From positions 232,926 through 296,925 of the forward strand of contig JANQRX010000012.1 in assembly GCA_028284325.1 (NCBI GenBank): a stretch of DNA of 64,000 nucleotides. Direction: 5' to 3'. Positions 37,022 to 46,418 of the stretch are shown here, piece after piece. This DNA comes from Bauldia sp. Its GTDB lineage: Bacteria > Pseudomonadota > Alphaproteobacteria > Rhizobiales > Kaistiaceae. The position numbers were made by a program, and so were the translations under genes. Position 1 is the stretch's first letter. Each line of letters opens with the position of its first letter. The notes below the pieces were generated by a model. It was not told the origin of the DNA. It saw nothing but the letters and a program-made list of their open reading frames with translations, and searched no databases.

Positions 37022-38235
37022 TCGGAGAAACCGTCGACGCCAACTGGGCCCGCGAGGTCGCCTTCCTGAAGGCGATGGTGGCCGTCGCCAGCGACAATCC
37101 GCCCGGCGATTGCGCGCCGCATGCCGAAGCCGCGGCCCGCGAGCTCGAAGCTCTGGGGTTCACGGTCGAACGCCACCCCGTTCCCGAGGACCTGGTGCGC
37201 GCCAACGGCATGCAGAGCGCGACCAATCTGGTCGTCCGGCGCTCGTTCGGGTCGGGTCGCGGCCCTATCATCGCCCTCAACGCCCACGGCGACGTCGTGC
37301 CGCCGGGCCATGGCTGGACCACCGATCCCTATGGCGGTGAGGAGCGCGACGGCGCGGTCTACGGTCGCGGCGCGGCGGTGTCGAAGTCGGACTTTGCCAT
37401 CTATGCATTTGCGCTGCTGGCGCTGGATGCCAACGCCGCCGGGCTCGACGGCGGCATCGAGCTGCACTTCACCTATGACGAGGAGGCCGGCGGCGAAATC
37501 GGCCCGAAGTGGCTGATCGATAACCGGCTAACTCATGCCACCCACGCCATCTCGGCCGGTTTCTCCTACGCCATCACGACGGCCCACAATGGCTGCCTGC
37601 ATCTCGAAGTGACGGTGCGCGGCCGTCAGGCGCATGCGGCAATGCCCGGCAATGGCGCCGACGCGCTGGAATCGGCGGTGCCCATCCTCGAAATGCTCTA
37701 TGAGGAACGCCGCCGTCTCGCGGAGATCGAAAGCGCATGGCCCGGCATCGGCCGGCCCCAGATCACCGTCGGGCTCATTCGCGGTGGCATCAACACCAAT
37801 GTGGTGCCCGATGAGGTCACCTTCCGGATCGATCGCCGCGTCATCCCCGACGAGCACGGTACGGCAGTGGAGGAAGAACTGATCCATCGCATCGAGGAAT
37901 CGTTGCCGCAGGGCAGGGGCACGACGGTGAGCTGCCGGCGGATCATGATGGCCGAACCCCTGCGCCCGCTGGAGGGCGTCGACAGGATCGCCGCCGCCAT
38001 CAGCGCCCGGGCCAGGGACGTTCTCGGCGTCGAGGTCGGCGAAACCGCGGTCCCGCTCTACACCGACGCCCGGCACTACGCGGCGGCCGGCATCCCGACC
38101 GTGTTGTACGGGGCCGGCCCGCGCAGCATCGTCGAGGCCAATGCCCATGCCGCCGACGAACACATCCAGCTTGCCGATCTGCGCGCCGCGACCGAGATCG
38201 TGGCGCTCGCGCTCGCTGATCTGCTCCGGAACTGA
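37018..38235 (+). CDS. M20-family metallohydrolase (ArgE/DapE-like) in the urate operon
   Basis: A 405-residue zinc amidohydrolase. H90 and D92 in LNAHGDVVP and the catalytic E155/E156 in TYDEEAGGE are in place, and RQAHAAMPGNGADAL marks the dimerisation-domain boundary. The canonical bridging Asp of the GRGxxDxK motif is replaced by Val (GRGAAVSKSD, V121); D125 lies four residues on. It is coupled to uraD by an ATGA overlap, so a role after allantoin (allantoate, ureidoglycolate or another N-carbamoyl compound) is possible but not shown. General annotation would be acetylornithine or succinyl-diaminopimelate deacylase. Confidence 0.85.
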   Translation: MIGETVDANWAREVAFLKAMVAVASDNPPGDCAPHAEAAARELEALGFTVERHPVPEDLVRANGMQSATNLVVRRSFGSGRGPIIALNAHGDVVPPGHGWTTDPYGGEERDGAVYGRGAAVSKSDFAIYAFALLALDANAAGLDGGIELHFTYDEEAGGEIGPKWLIDNRLTHATHAISAGFSYAITTAHNGCLHLEVTVRGRQAHAAMPGNGADALESAVPILEMLYEERRRLAEIESAWPGIGRPQITVGLIRGGINTNVVPDEVTFRIDRRVIPDEHGTAVEEELIHRIEESLPQGRGTTVSCRRIMMAEPLRPLEGVDRIAAAISARARDVLGVEVGETAVPLYTDARHYAAAGIPTVLYGAGPRSIVEANAHAADEHIQLADLRAATEIVALALADLLRN

Positions 38236-38247
38236 CGGAAACGCTCC

Positions 38248-39135
38248 ATGACGCTCGACTTCCAGCCGCTCAACGACGTTCGCTGCACGCTCGGCGAAGG
38301 TCCGGTCTACGACGCCGACCGCAACGCTCTCTGGTATTGCGACATTATCGAACGGCGGCTGCACAAGCAGCCGCTCGACGGGGGTGATCATCAGCAATGG
38401 GATTTCGACAGCGAGGTCGGGTCGATCGGCCTGTGCGAATCGGGCCGGCTGGTGGTCGCGCTGCGCGACGTTGTCGGCATCTTCGATCCGGCGGACGGCG
38501 GGTTCACCCGCCTGGCGTCCATCGAGGACGACAATCCCGAGACCAGGCTGAACGACGGCAAGGTCGGGCCCGACGGCGCCTTCTGGGTCGGCACCATGGA
38601 CGACAGCGGGCGGAGCCCGCGCGAACCCATCGGCGCGCTCTACCGCGTCGACGCGACGGGACGGGTGGACCGCAAGGTCGGTGATCTCAGGGTCTCCAAC
38701 GGGCTGGCGTTCTCGCCCGACGGCCGTCGGATGTTCCATGCCGATACCGGCGGGCCGTGGATCGACCTCTGGGACTTCGATCCCGCGACCGGCGACATCG
38801 CCAATCGCCGCAGGATTGCCACCCCCGGCGATGACATCGGCCGGCCGGACGGAGCGGCCACCGACGCCGACGGCAACTACTGGTGCGCGGGCGTTTCGGC
38901 CGGCAACCTCAACAAGTTCGCGCCCAACGGCACCTTGCTGGAAAGCCACGCTCTGCCCGTTGCAGCGCCGACCATGCCGTGCTTCGGCGGCCCCGACCTT
39001 ACCCGCATCTTCGTCACGAGCCTGAGGCGCGGGCGGCCGCCGGAGGTCCTGGAACGGTTTCCGCTCACCGGCATCACCATCGGCGCCGACAGCCCGGTGA
39101 CCGGTTCGCCGGTGGCACGCTTCCGCGACGGCTAG
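38248..39135 (+). CDS. SMP-30/gluconolactonase/LRE family protein
   Basis: A 295-residue six-bladed beta-propeller lactonase. LGEGPVYDADRNALWYCDI opens the fold with the metal-binding Glu. The metal-binding Asn/Asp residues are likely those in TRLNDGKVGPDGAFWVGTM and LAFSPDGRRMFHADT. Members hydrolyse sugar lactones or organophosphates. It starts 12 bases after the M20 gene and ends the operon. A role in purine breakdown is not established. Confidence 0.88.
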   Translation: MTLDFQPLNDVRCTLGEGPVYDADRNALWYCDIIERRLHKQPLDGGDHQQWDFDSEVGSIGLCESGRLVVALRDVVGIFDPADGGFTRLASIEDDNPETRLNDGKVGPDGAFWVGTMDDSGRSPREPIGALYRVDATGRVDRKVGDLRVSNGLAFSPDGRRMFHADTGGPWIDLWDFDPATGDIANRRRIATPGDDIGRPDGAATDADGNYWCAGVSAGNLNKFAPNGTLLESHALPVAAPTMPCFGGPDLTRIFVTSLRRGRPPEVLERFPLTGITIGADSPVTGSPVARFRDG

Positions 39136-39141
39136 CCTGCC

Positions 39142-39174
39142 GTCATTCCGCACGCGGCCGCCGACGCGGAATCT
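39142..39174 (+). repeat. Short REP-like hairpin after the SMP-30 gene
   Basis: GTCATTCCGC and GCGGAATCT flank a GC-rich core (ACGCGGCCGCCGAC); ATTCCGC pairs with GCGGAAT. Its opening GTCAT-CC-type end and closing ATCT resemble the longer REP-like copies at 18 kb. It probably marks the 3' end of the purine operon. Confidence 0.5.
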
Positions 39175-39191
39175 GGGTCCCCGACATCGTG

Positions 39192-39224
39192 TTGATGCAC
39201 CTCAACGCGATCACTGGTATCGCG
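39192..39224 (+). promoter_or_regulatory. Candidate Fnr/FixK box and adjacent inverted repeat upstream of the ABC-efflux operon
   Basis: TTGATGCACCTCAA (39192-39205) matches TTGAT-N4-ATCAA at nine of ten positions. One base on, CGCGAT-N7-ATCGCG (39206-39224) is a perfect inverted repeat. The box is centred about 100 bases before the ABC ATPase start at 39298. The FixK-like regulator is encoded at the other end of the same operon region, which makes the site plausible but unproven. Confidence 0.4.
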
Positions 39225-39297
39225 TGGGAGATCGACCTAGATTCAGGATCGATCGCCGCGGGGCGGACGGCCGCGCCCGCCGGGGTTTTGCTTCGTC

Positions 39298-40002
<705 letters not shown>

Positions 40003-40005
40003 ACG

Positions 40006-42369
40006 ATGAGCGTCCTTGACCGCAAACTCATCCGCGACCTGATACGGATGTGGGCCCAGTCGCTGGCGATCGCGCTGGTCATGGCGTGCGGCGTGGCCAC
40101 CCTGATCCTGTCGGTCGGTGCCTTCCGCTCCCTCGACGAAACCCGAACCGCCTACTACGAGCGCTACCGTTTCGGCGATGTCTTCGCCACAGCCGTGCGC
40201 GCGCCGATGTCGCTCGCCAACACCATCGCCGCGATCGACGGCGTCGCCGCGGTCGAACCCCGCCTGCAGCAGCAGGTGCTGGTCGATGTCGAGAACATGC
40301 GCGAACCCGCCAGCGGGCTGATGATCTCGCTGCCCATGGAACGCGACGTGGCGGTCAACGCGTTGTTTCTCGAAGAGGGGCGGCTGCCGGAGCCCGGCCG
40401 GTCCAACGAGGCGGTCGTGAACGCCAAGTTCGCCGAAGGCCACAAGCTCGGTCTCGGCTCCTCCTTCCACGCGCTGATCAACGGCGCCAGGACCCGCCTC
40501 GACATCGTCGGTATCGTGCGCTCGCCGCAGTACATCTACGCGCTGGGTCCCGGCGAGATGATGCCCGACGCCAGGCGCTACGGCGTCATCTGGATGCCCG
40601 AGCCGACGCTGGCGGCCCTGTTCGACCTCGATGGCGCCTTCAACGCCGTCAGCCTGAGGATGCTCCGCGACGGCAACGAGACCGAGATCATCCGCGCGCT
40701 CGATGACGCCCTGGAGCCTTACGGCGGCACCGGGGCCTACGCGCGCAAGGATCAGATGTCCCACGCCTTCCTCGACGGCGAGCTGACCCAGCTCGACGGC
40801 ATGGCACGGATCATGCCGCCCATCTTCCTGCTGGTGTCGGCGTTCCTGATCAACATGATCCTGTCGCGGCTGATCTCGCTGGAGCGGGAGCAGATCGGCC
40901 TGATGAAGGCGCTGGGCTACGGGCGGCTGGCGGTCGCCTGGCATTACCTCAAGCTCGTTCTGGTGATCACCGCGCTGGGGGTCGCCATCGGTGCGGCGCT
41001 CGGCACCTGGGCGGGCCGCGGCCTCACGATCCAGTATTCGGAGTTCTTCAGCTTCCCCTTCCTGATCTTCCAGTCCTCGCCGGACCTGTATCTGCTCGCT
41101 GCCGGTATCAGCGTCGCTGCCGCCATCCTCGGCGCCCTGCGGTCGATTCTGGAGGCGTTTGCCCTGCCGGCTGCCGTCGCCATGCGCCCGCCGGCGCCGG
41201 CGGTCTACCGAGCGCTGTTCGGCGACCTGCTCGGGCGGGTTCGCCTGTTCTCGCAGTTGACGGTGATGGGGCTCCGCCATCTCACGCGGCATCCGGTACG
41301 CTCGGCCATGACCGCGTTCGGGATCGCGGTCTCGGTCGCCCTGCCGGGCGTCGGTATGGGCACGCTCGATTCCATCGAGGACATGATCGACACCGTCTAC
41401 TTCCAGGCCGATCGCCAGGACGCGACCATCACCTTCATGGCCGAGCGGGGGATCGACGCCGTGGAGGATGTCCAGAACCTTCCCGGGATCATCCGCGCCG
41501 AAGCCTTCCTGTCGGTCCCGGCGCGGCTGCGCAACGGCCATCGCTCGCGGCAGATCGGTATCGTCGGCAAGCCCGCCAAGACCGATCTCAGCCGCGTCCT
41601 CGATGTCAATCTCGAGCCGGTCCTGTTGCCCGAGACGGGTCTGTCGATCGGCGACCGCATGGCCATGATCCTCGACGTCCAGGTCGGCGACGTGGTGCGG
41701 GTCGAAATGCTGACCGGCGAACGGCGGGTGGTCGACGCACCGGTGACCCAGGTCGTGCGTCACTACCTCGGCCTCAACGTCTTCATGGAGATCAACGCGC
41801 TGGCGCAGATGACCGGGACCGGCACGCGCATGTCCGGCGCCTATATCGATGTCGACGCGACCGAGATCGACGAGCTCTATCGCACGATCAAGTCGACCCC
41901 TGTGCTTGGTTCGGTCACGCTGCAATCCGTGGCGCTGCAGCTCTTTCGCGAGACGATGCGGGAGAACATCGCCATCATGCTCGGCGTCTATATCGGCCTG
42001 GCCGTGGTGATCGCCTTCGGTGTTGTCTACAACAGCGCCCGGATCCAGCTTTCCGAGCGCTCGCGCGAGCTGGCGACCCTGCGCGTGCTGGGCTTCCGTC
42101 GCGGCGAGGTGTCCCGTGTCCTGTTCGTGGAGACCGGCACCATCGTCCTGGTCGCCCAGCCCATCGGATGGGTGATCGGAACCGGATTCGGCGTCTTGAT
42201 CACCAGCAGCCTCGCCACCGATCTGTTCCGGATTCCGTTTGTCGTCAACGCCGATACCTACGCCATATCGAGCCTGGTCGTGATCGCCGCCGCCGTGGTT
42301 TCGGCCCTGATCGTCCGCCGGCGCGTGAACCGGCTCGATCTCATTCAGGTCCTCAAGACGAGAGAATAA
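40006..42369 (+). CDS. ABC transporter permease with two FtsX domains
   Basis: A 787-residue membrane protein. An N-terminal helix (LAIALVMACGVATLILSVG) precedes a large periplasmic domain. The first FtsX domain runs roughly 270-400 (PPIFLLVSAFLINMILSRLISLEREQIG), followed by a helix at SAMTAFGIAVSVALPGVGMG, a second periplasmic domain, and a final FtsX domain (IAIMLGVYIGLAVVIAFGVVYNSARIQLSER). This duplicated architecture is the long, ten-helix LolC/YbbP-like type. Substrate unknown. Confidence 0.9.
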   Translation: MSVLDRKLIRDLIRMWAQSLAIALVMACGVATLILSVGAFRSLDETRTAYYERYRFGDVFATAVRAPMSLANTIAAIDGVAAVEPRLQQQVLVDVENMREPASGLMISLPMERDVAVNALFLEEGRLPEPGRSNEAVVNAKFAEGHKLGLGSSFHALINGARTRLDIVGIVRSPQYIYALGPGEMMPDARRYGVIWMPEPTLAALFDLDGAFNAVSLRMLRDGNETEIIRALDDALEPYGGTGAYARKDQMSHAFLDGELTQLDGMARIMPPIFLLVSAFLINMILSRLISLEREQIGLMKALGYGRLAVAWHYLKLVLVITALGVAIGAALGTWAGRGLTIQYSEFFSFPFLIFQSSPDLYLLAAGISVAAAILGALRSILEAFALPAAVAMRPPAPAVYRALFGDLLGRVRLFSQLTVMGLRHLTRHPVRSAMTAFGIAVSVALPGVGMGTLDSIEDMIDTVYFQADRQDATITFMAERGIDAVEDVQNLPGIIRAEAFLSVPARLRNGHRSRQIGIVGKPAKTDLSRVLDVNLEPVLLPETGLSIGDRMAMILDVQVGDVVRVEMLTGERRVVDAPVTQVVRHYLGLNVFMEINALAQMTGTGTRMSGAYIDVDATEIDELYRTIKSTPVLGSVTLQSVALQLFRETMRENIAIMLGVYIGLAVVIAFGVVYNSARIQLSERSRELATLRVLGFRRGEVSRVLFVETGTIVLVAQPIGWVIGTGFGVLITSSLATDLFRIPFVVNADTYAISSLVVIAAAVVSALIVRRRVNRLDLIQVLKTRE

Positions 42370-42375
42370 TCCGCC

Positions 42376-43593
42376 ATGAATGCCACTTGGATACGCCGTG
42401 GTCTTGGCCTCCTGGTCGTGGTCGCCCTGATCGTCGTTGTCGTTCTCGCCCTTCGCCCGGCCCCGCTCCAGGTCGACATCGCCACCGTTGGACGCGGGCC
42501 CGTCACCGTGACGGTCAGCGAGGAGGGGATGGCCAGGATCAAGGACGTCTTCCAGGTCTCCGCGCCGATCGCCGGCAAGCTGGAGCGGTCACCGGTGAGG
42601 GTCGGGGACCGCGTCTTCCGCAACACCACCGCCGTTGCCAGCATCGTGCCGCTCGATCCGCCCTTCCTCGACGTGCGCAGCCGCCGCGAGCTGGAAGCCG
42701 CCATTCTGGCCGCGCGGGCCGCCGTCGGTCTGGCCGAAGCCCAGTTGCGCGGCGCCGAAGCGGCCGAGCGCATGCGGCTAGCCGACTGGGAACGCGCGGA
42801 ACGTCTTTCCGAAGCCGGCACGATCTCGACCCGGGCGATGGAATCGGCCGTGACCGAACTCGACACCGCCCGGGCCCAGGTGGGGCAGGCGCAGGCGACG
42901 CTTGAGCTTCGCAAGAGCGAACTCGTCAGCGCCGAGGCGCGGCTGATCGAGCCGGATCAGCAGGTCGTCACACCGTCGCGCGATGCCTGCTGCCTGACCG
43001 TCCGCGCCCCCGTCGACGGTCTCGTCCTCGGCGTCAACGCCGAGAGCGAACAGGTCGTCGCGGCGGGAACGCCGCTTCTGGAGATCGGCGATCCGGACGA
43101 AATGGAGATCATCGTCCATCTCCTGTCCTCCGACGCGGTGCAGATCGCGCCCGGCGCCTCGGCGACGCTCACCGACTGGGGCGGCGAGCGGGACCTCGCG
43201 GCCGTGGTCAGCAAGATCGATCCGGCCGCCTACACCAAGGTCTCGGCGCTCGGTATCGAGGAACAGCGGGTCGACGCCGTCCTCGATCTCGACGGCGACG
43301 CGAACGACTGGGCGGGCCTGGGCCACGAGTTCCGGGTCATGGTGCACATCAACCTGTGGCACGCCGACGACGCCGTGCGCGTGCCCATGGGCGCCCTGTT
43401 CCGCCGCGGCGACGAATGGCACGTCTTCAAGGTGGTGGAGGGCGCGGCGCAGTCGGTGCTGGTCGACATCGACCACCGCAACAACACCTATGCCGAGGTG
43501 CTGGACGGCCTGGCGCCGGATGATGTGGTGATCCTGCACCCCAACGACCGGGTGGCCGATGGGGTGCGAGTGGTGCCGCGGGAGGAGGCGTGA
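42376..43593 (+). CDS. HlyD/MacA-like periplasmic adaptor protein
   Basis: A 405-residue membrane-fusion protein with one N-terminal helix (LGLLVVVALIVVVVLALRP), a biotinyl-lipoyl-like half (FQVSAPIAGKLERSPVRVGDRV), a coiled-coil hairpin (about residues 95-190, rich in A, E and R), the second lipoyl half (LTVRAPVDGLVLGVNAESEQVV), and a beta-barrel domain. A CC pair at DACCLTV is unusual for the group. It completes the ATPase-permease-adaptor set; an outer-membrane TolC partner is not nearby. Confidence 0.9.
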   Translation: MNATWIRRGLGLLVVVALIVVVVLALRPAPLQVDIATVGRGPVTVTVSEEGMARIKDVFQVSAPIAGKLERSPVRVGDRVFRNTTAVASIVPLDPPFLDVRSRRELEAAILAARAAVGLAEAQLRGAEAAERMRLADWERAERLSEAGTISTRAMESAVTELDTARAQVGQAQATLELRKSELVSAEARLIEPDQQVVTPSRDACCLTVRAPVDGLVLGVNAESEQVVAAGTPLLEIGDPDEMEIIVHLLSSDAVQIAPGASATLTDWGGERDLAAVVSKIDPAAYTKVSALGIEEQRVDAVLDLDGDANDWAGLGHEFRVMVHINLWHADDAVRVPMGALFRRGDEWHVFKVVEGAAQSVLVDIDHRNNTYAEVLDGLAPDDVVILHPNDRVADGVRVVPREEA

Positions 43594-43602
43594 TCGGCCT
43601 CG

Positions 43603-44298
43603 CTACGCGTTGAGTTGAGCGAGCGCCCGCTTGTCCCGCAGTTCGATCTGCCGGCTCTTCGGCAGGGCGATGGTGGCGTCGTGCTCAAGGTGGCTGATGG
43701 TGCGCGACACCGTCTCGATCGTCAGGCCGAGATAGTCGGCAATATCCTGCCGCGACATCGGCAGCCGAATCATGTCGCTTGACGCCGTGCGCTCGGCCAT
43801 TTCGAGCAGGAAGGTCGCAACCCGTTCCTGCGCGTTCTTGCGGCCAAGCAGCAGAAGCTGGGCCTGGGCCCGCTCCAGTTCGGCCGCCGCGATCTGCCAC
43901 AGTTCGCCGGCGAATGCCCCGTCCCGACGGGCAAGCGCCAGGACCGTGCTCCGTTTGGTGACGACCAGCCGGCTACGCTCGACGGCCTCCGCCGTGAAAG
44001 CGTGGGTCTCGCCCGCGTCCAGCCCGAAGATGTCGCCCGGCAGGCAGAACGCCGCGATCTGCCGACGTCCGTCGGCGAGCAGCTTGTAGGTGCGGATCGA
44101 GCCGGTGACGACCAGATACACATAGTCGGATGGCTCGCCCTCGCCGAAAACCTCTTCATTCCGGCGATAGGTCAGCGTCGTGCCCAGCATGCGCAGGACA
44201 TCGGTCAGGAAGTCGTAAGGCCTGCCGCCGGCCGCCCCGCCGACCCCCTGCAGAGTTGCTGAACGCTTGTCGATGTTGATTTGACGGACCGCATCCAT
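43603..44298 (-). CDS. fixK: Crp/Fnr family transcriptional regulator, FixK-like
   Basis: A 231-residue regulator with a cyclic-nucleotide-like sensor domain (about residues 30-150) and a C-terminal winged helix, RQDIADYLGLTIETVSRTISHLE, whose E-TVSR recognition helix is that of Fnr/FixK proteins binding TTGAT-N4-ATCAA. Only one Cys (C85, FCLPGD) is present, so it cannot hold the Fnr [4Fe-4S] cluster; this favours the FixK group over Fnr. The start is taken at ATG 44298 with GGAGGG five to six bases ahead; an ATG four codons upstream is also possible. Divergent from fixLJ. Confidence 0.88.
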   Translation of the reverse strand: MDAVRQINIDKRSATLQGVGGAAGGRPYDFLTDVLRMLGTTLTYRRNEEVFGEGEPSDYVYLVVTGSIRTYKLLADGRRQIAAFCLPGDIFGLDAGETHAFTAEAVERSRLVVTKRSTVLALARRDGAFAGELWQIAAAELERAQAQLLLLGRKNAQERVATFLLEMAERTASSDMIRLPMSRQDIADYLGLTIETVSRTISHLEHDATIALPKSRQIELRDKRALAQLNA

Positions 44299-44321
44299 TG
44301 GACCCTCCATCCCCGCGTGTT

Positions 44322-44335
44322 TTGATACACATCAG
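44322..44335. promoter_or_regulatory. Fnr/FixK box between fixK and fixL
   Basis: TTGATACACATCAG matches TTGAT-N4-ATCAA at nine of ten positions. For fixL, a centre at -41.5 would put the start of transcription near 44370 and a -10 near 44358-44363 (AAAATT), 24 bases before the GTG, which allows class II activation. For fixK the box lies only about 30 bases before the start codon, where binding would more likely repress, giving negative autoregulation. Confidence 0.7.
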
Positions 44336-44376
44336 ATAATCCGCGCCGCGGCGCTTGAAAATTTGGCACGACCCCT

Positions 44377-44393
44377 TACGGGGTTTCCCTTAG
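44377..44393. promoter_or_regulatory. Possible FixJ target upstream of fixK
   Basis: The stretch TTACGGGGTTTCCCTTAGG lies about 80-95 bases upstream of the fixK start and just before fixL. I recall FixJ sites in rhizobial fixK promoters as TACG/TTTCCC-type sequences in about this position, so phospho-FixJ activation of fixK is a reasonable guess; the match is from memory. Confidence 0.3.
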
Positions 44394-45770
44394 GTGTCGG
44401 AACCAGTGACCCATGAACCGCCCGGCACCGGCGATGAGGCCGGCACTGAGGCGATGACCACCGGGTTGTCCGGAGCGACGCGATACGGGCCGACGCTCGT
44501 CATCGCGGCGGTCGTCCTGGCCTCGGCCGCGCTGGCGGCAACGGGCGCGTGGCCGTGGGCGGTCGCCGTGGCACTGGCCGGCGGCGCGCTCGCGTGGTGG
44601 ATCCTGCGGATCGCGGCCGGCCAGCGGGCGATGGCGGCGCGGCTCACCGGCCTCGAAGAGGAGCGCCGGCGTCTCCGGTCGATCCTCGAAACCGTGCCCG
44701 AAGCGATGATCATCATCGATGAGGGCGGCGTCATCCGCTCCTTCAGCGCCGAGGCGGAGCGCCTGTTCGGCCTAACCGCGACCGAGGCGGTTGGCAGGAA
44801 CGTCCGCATCCTGATGCCCGAACCCTATCGCGGCGCCCATGACGGTTACATCCGCCGCTACCTGGATACCGGCGAGCGGCGCATCATCGGGATCGGACGT
44901 CTGGTCGTCGGCCTGCGCAAGGACGGGACGACGTTTCCGATGGAACTGGCCGTAGGCGAAGCCACCGCGGGAGGCCGGCGGGTGTTCACCGGCTTTGTCC
45001 GCGACGTGACGGAGCGCCAGCGGACCGAGGCGCGGCTCCAGGAACTGCAGGCGGAGCTTGTCTACATTTCACGCGTGACGGCGATGGGCGAGATGGCGTC
45101 CTCGCTGGCCCATGAGCTCAACCAGCCGCTTTCGGCCATCGCCAACTATCTCAAGGGAACCCAGCGCCTCCTTGAGCGCGCCGGGCATGACGATCTCCGC
45201 ACGGCCGAGGATGCCCTCGACAAGGCGACCGATCAGGCCATTCGCGCCGGCGAGATCCTGCGCAAGGTCCGCAGCCTGGTTCGGCGTGGGGAGGCCGAGC
45301 AACGCAACGAGAGCTTCGCCAAGCTGGCGGAGGAATCGGTTGCACTGGCCATGGTCGGCACCAAGGACCTCGACATCGGCGTCCAGTTCCATTTCGATCC
45401 CACCATCGACACGGTCTATGTGGATCGGGTGCAGGTGCAGCAGGTGCTGATCAATCTCGTGCGCAACGCCGTCGAAGCCATGGCCGAAAGCGAACGCCGC
45501 GAATTGCGGATCGCCAACGCCGTCCACACCGACGGCAGGATTCGCGTCGAAGTCAGCGATACCGGCGATGGCCTCGATCCGGCGATCCGGGAGCAGCTTT
45601 TCCAACCCTTCGTGACAAGCAAGGACGCCGGCATCGGCGTCGGCCTGTCCATCTCGCGCGCCATCGTCGAGGCCCACGGCGGCAGGATCTGGGCGCAGGA
45701 CAACGAGGATGGCGGCGTCCGCTTCTGCATGACGCTGCCGGCCGCCCGGCACGAGGAGGCGGAACCATGA
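44394..45770 (+). CDS. fixL: Oxygen-sensing heme-PAS histidine kinase FixL
   Basis: A 458-residue sensor kinase. Two N-terminal helices (about 34-50 and 53-72) anchor it in the membrane. The PAS domain carries the heme ligands in the FixL spacing: H149 in YRGAHDGY and R169 in IIGIGRL, 20 residues apart as in Bradyrhizobium FixL (His200/Arg220). The HisKA phosphate acceptor is H240 in [15 protein letters not shown], followed by N, G1 and G2 boxes ([25 protein letters not shown]). Low O2 would free the kinase to phosphorylate FixJ. Start GTG 44394; ATG 44454 is an alternative. Confidence 0.93.
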   Translation: MSEPVTHEPPGTGDEAGTEAMTTGLSGATRYGPTLVIAAVVLASAALAATGAWPWAVAVALAGGALAWWILRIAAGQRAMAARLTGLEEERRRLRSILETVPEAMIIIDEGGVIRSFSAEAERLFGLTATEAVGRNVRILMPEPYRGAHDGYIRRYLDTGERRIIGIGRLVVGLRKDGTTFPMELAVGEATAGGRRVFTGFVRDVTERQRTEARLQELQAELVYISRVTAMGEMASSLAHELNQPLSAIANYLKGTQRLLERAGHDDLRTAEDALDKATDQAIRAGEILRKVRSLVRRGEAEQRNESFAKLAEESVALAMVGTKDLDIGVQFHFDPTIDTVYVDRVQVQQVLINLVRNAVEAMAESERRELRIANAVHTDGRIRVEVSDTGDGLDPAIREQLFQPFVTSKDAGIGVGLSISRAIVEAHGGRIWAQDNEDGGVRFCMTLPAARHEEAEP

Positions 45771-46375
45771 TCGACCGCGTGGTCCACGTCGTCGACGACG
45801 ACCAGGCGGTCCGCGAGTCGCTGACCTTCATGCTGACCGCGGCAGGGTTCGCGGTCGCCGCCTACGAGTCCGGCGAGGATTTCGCCGCGGCGATGGACGA
45901 CATCGAGACCGGATGCCTGATTACCGACGTCCGCATGCCCGGCATGTCCGGCCTCGATCTCCTCCGGTTGGTGAAGGCCTCCGGCAAGCTGATCACCGCC
46001 ATCGTGGTCACTGGCCATGGCGACGTGCCGCTCGCTGTCGAGGCCATGAAGCTCGGCGCCGTCGAGTTCCTGGAGAAGCCCTACGACGAGAAAAGCCTGC
46101 TGGCGGCGGTCCAGGCCGCCCGCGCACGCCACGACCGTGTCCGCGACGTCGAGAAGGAGCGCACGGCGATCGGCGCGCGCATCCGGACGTTGAGCCGGCG
46201 CGAGACGGAAGTGCTCCAGCGCCTTGTCGACGGCCTGCAGAACAAGGAAATCGCCCGCGATCTGGGGATCAGCCCGCGGACCGTGGAGGTCTATCGCGCC
46301 AATGTGATGGGCAAGATGCAGGCCGCCAGCCTGTCGGAACTCGTGCGCATGGCCCTGCTCGCGAACGGGGATTGA
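45767..46375 (+). CDS. fixJ: Response regulator FixJ
   Basis: A 202-residue two-domain regulator. The receiver domain has acidic D10/D11, phospho-acceptor D54 in [14 protein letters not shown], and the conserved K in [10 protein letters not shown]. The LuxR-type output domain reads [20 protein letters not shown] and [13 protein letters not shown]. The start overlaps the fixL stop (ATGA). Its likely target is the divergent fixK gene. Confidence 0.93.
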   Translation: MIDRVVHVVDDDQAVRESLTFMLTAAGFAVAAYESGEDFAAAMDDIETGCLITDVRMPGMSGLDLLRLVKASGKLITAIVVTGHGDVPLAVEAMKLGAVEFLEKPYDEKSLLAAVQAARARHDRVRDVEKERTAIGARIRTLSRRETEVLQRLVDGLQNKEIARDLGISPRTVEVYRANVMGKMQAASLSELVRMALLANGD

Positions 46376-46418
46376 CCCGCATCAACACCCGATCGCCACG
46401 ATCGGCTAGGCCATCATC

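Noticed and set aside
43603..44298. Calling the Crp/Fnr regulator a true oxygen-sensing Fnr/FnrL
   Set aside because: It has one Cys only, so the four-Cys [4Fe-4S] centre cannot form; the FixK type is a better fit.
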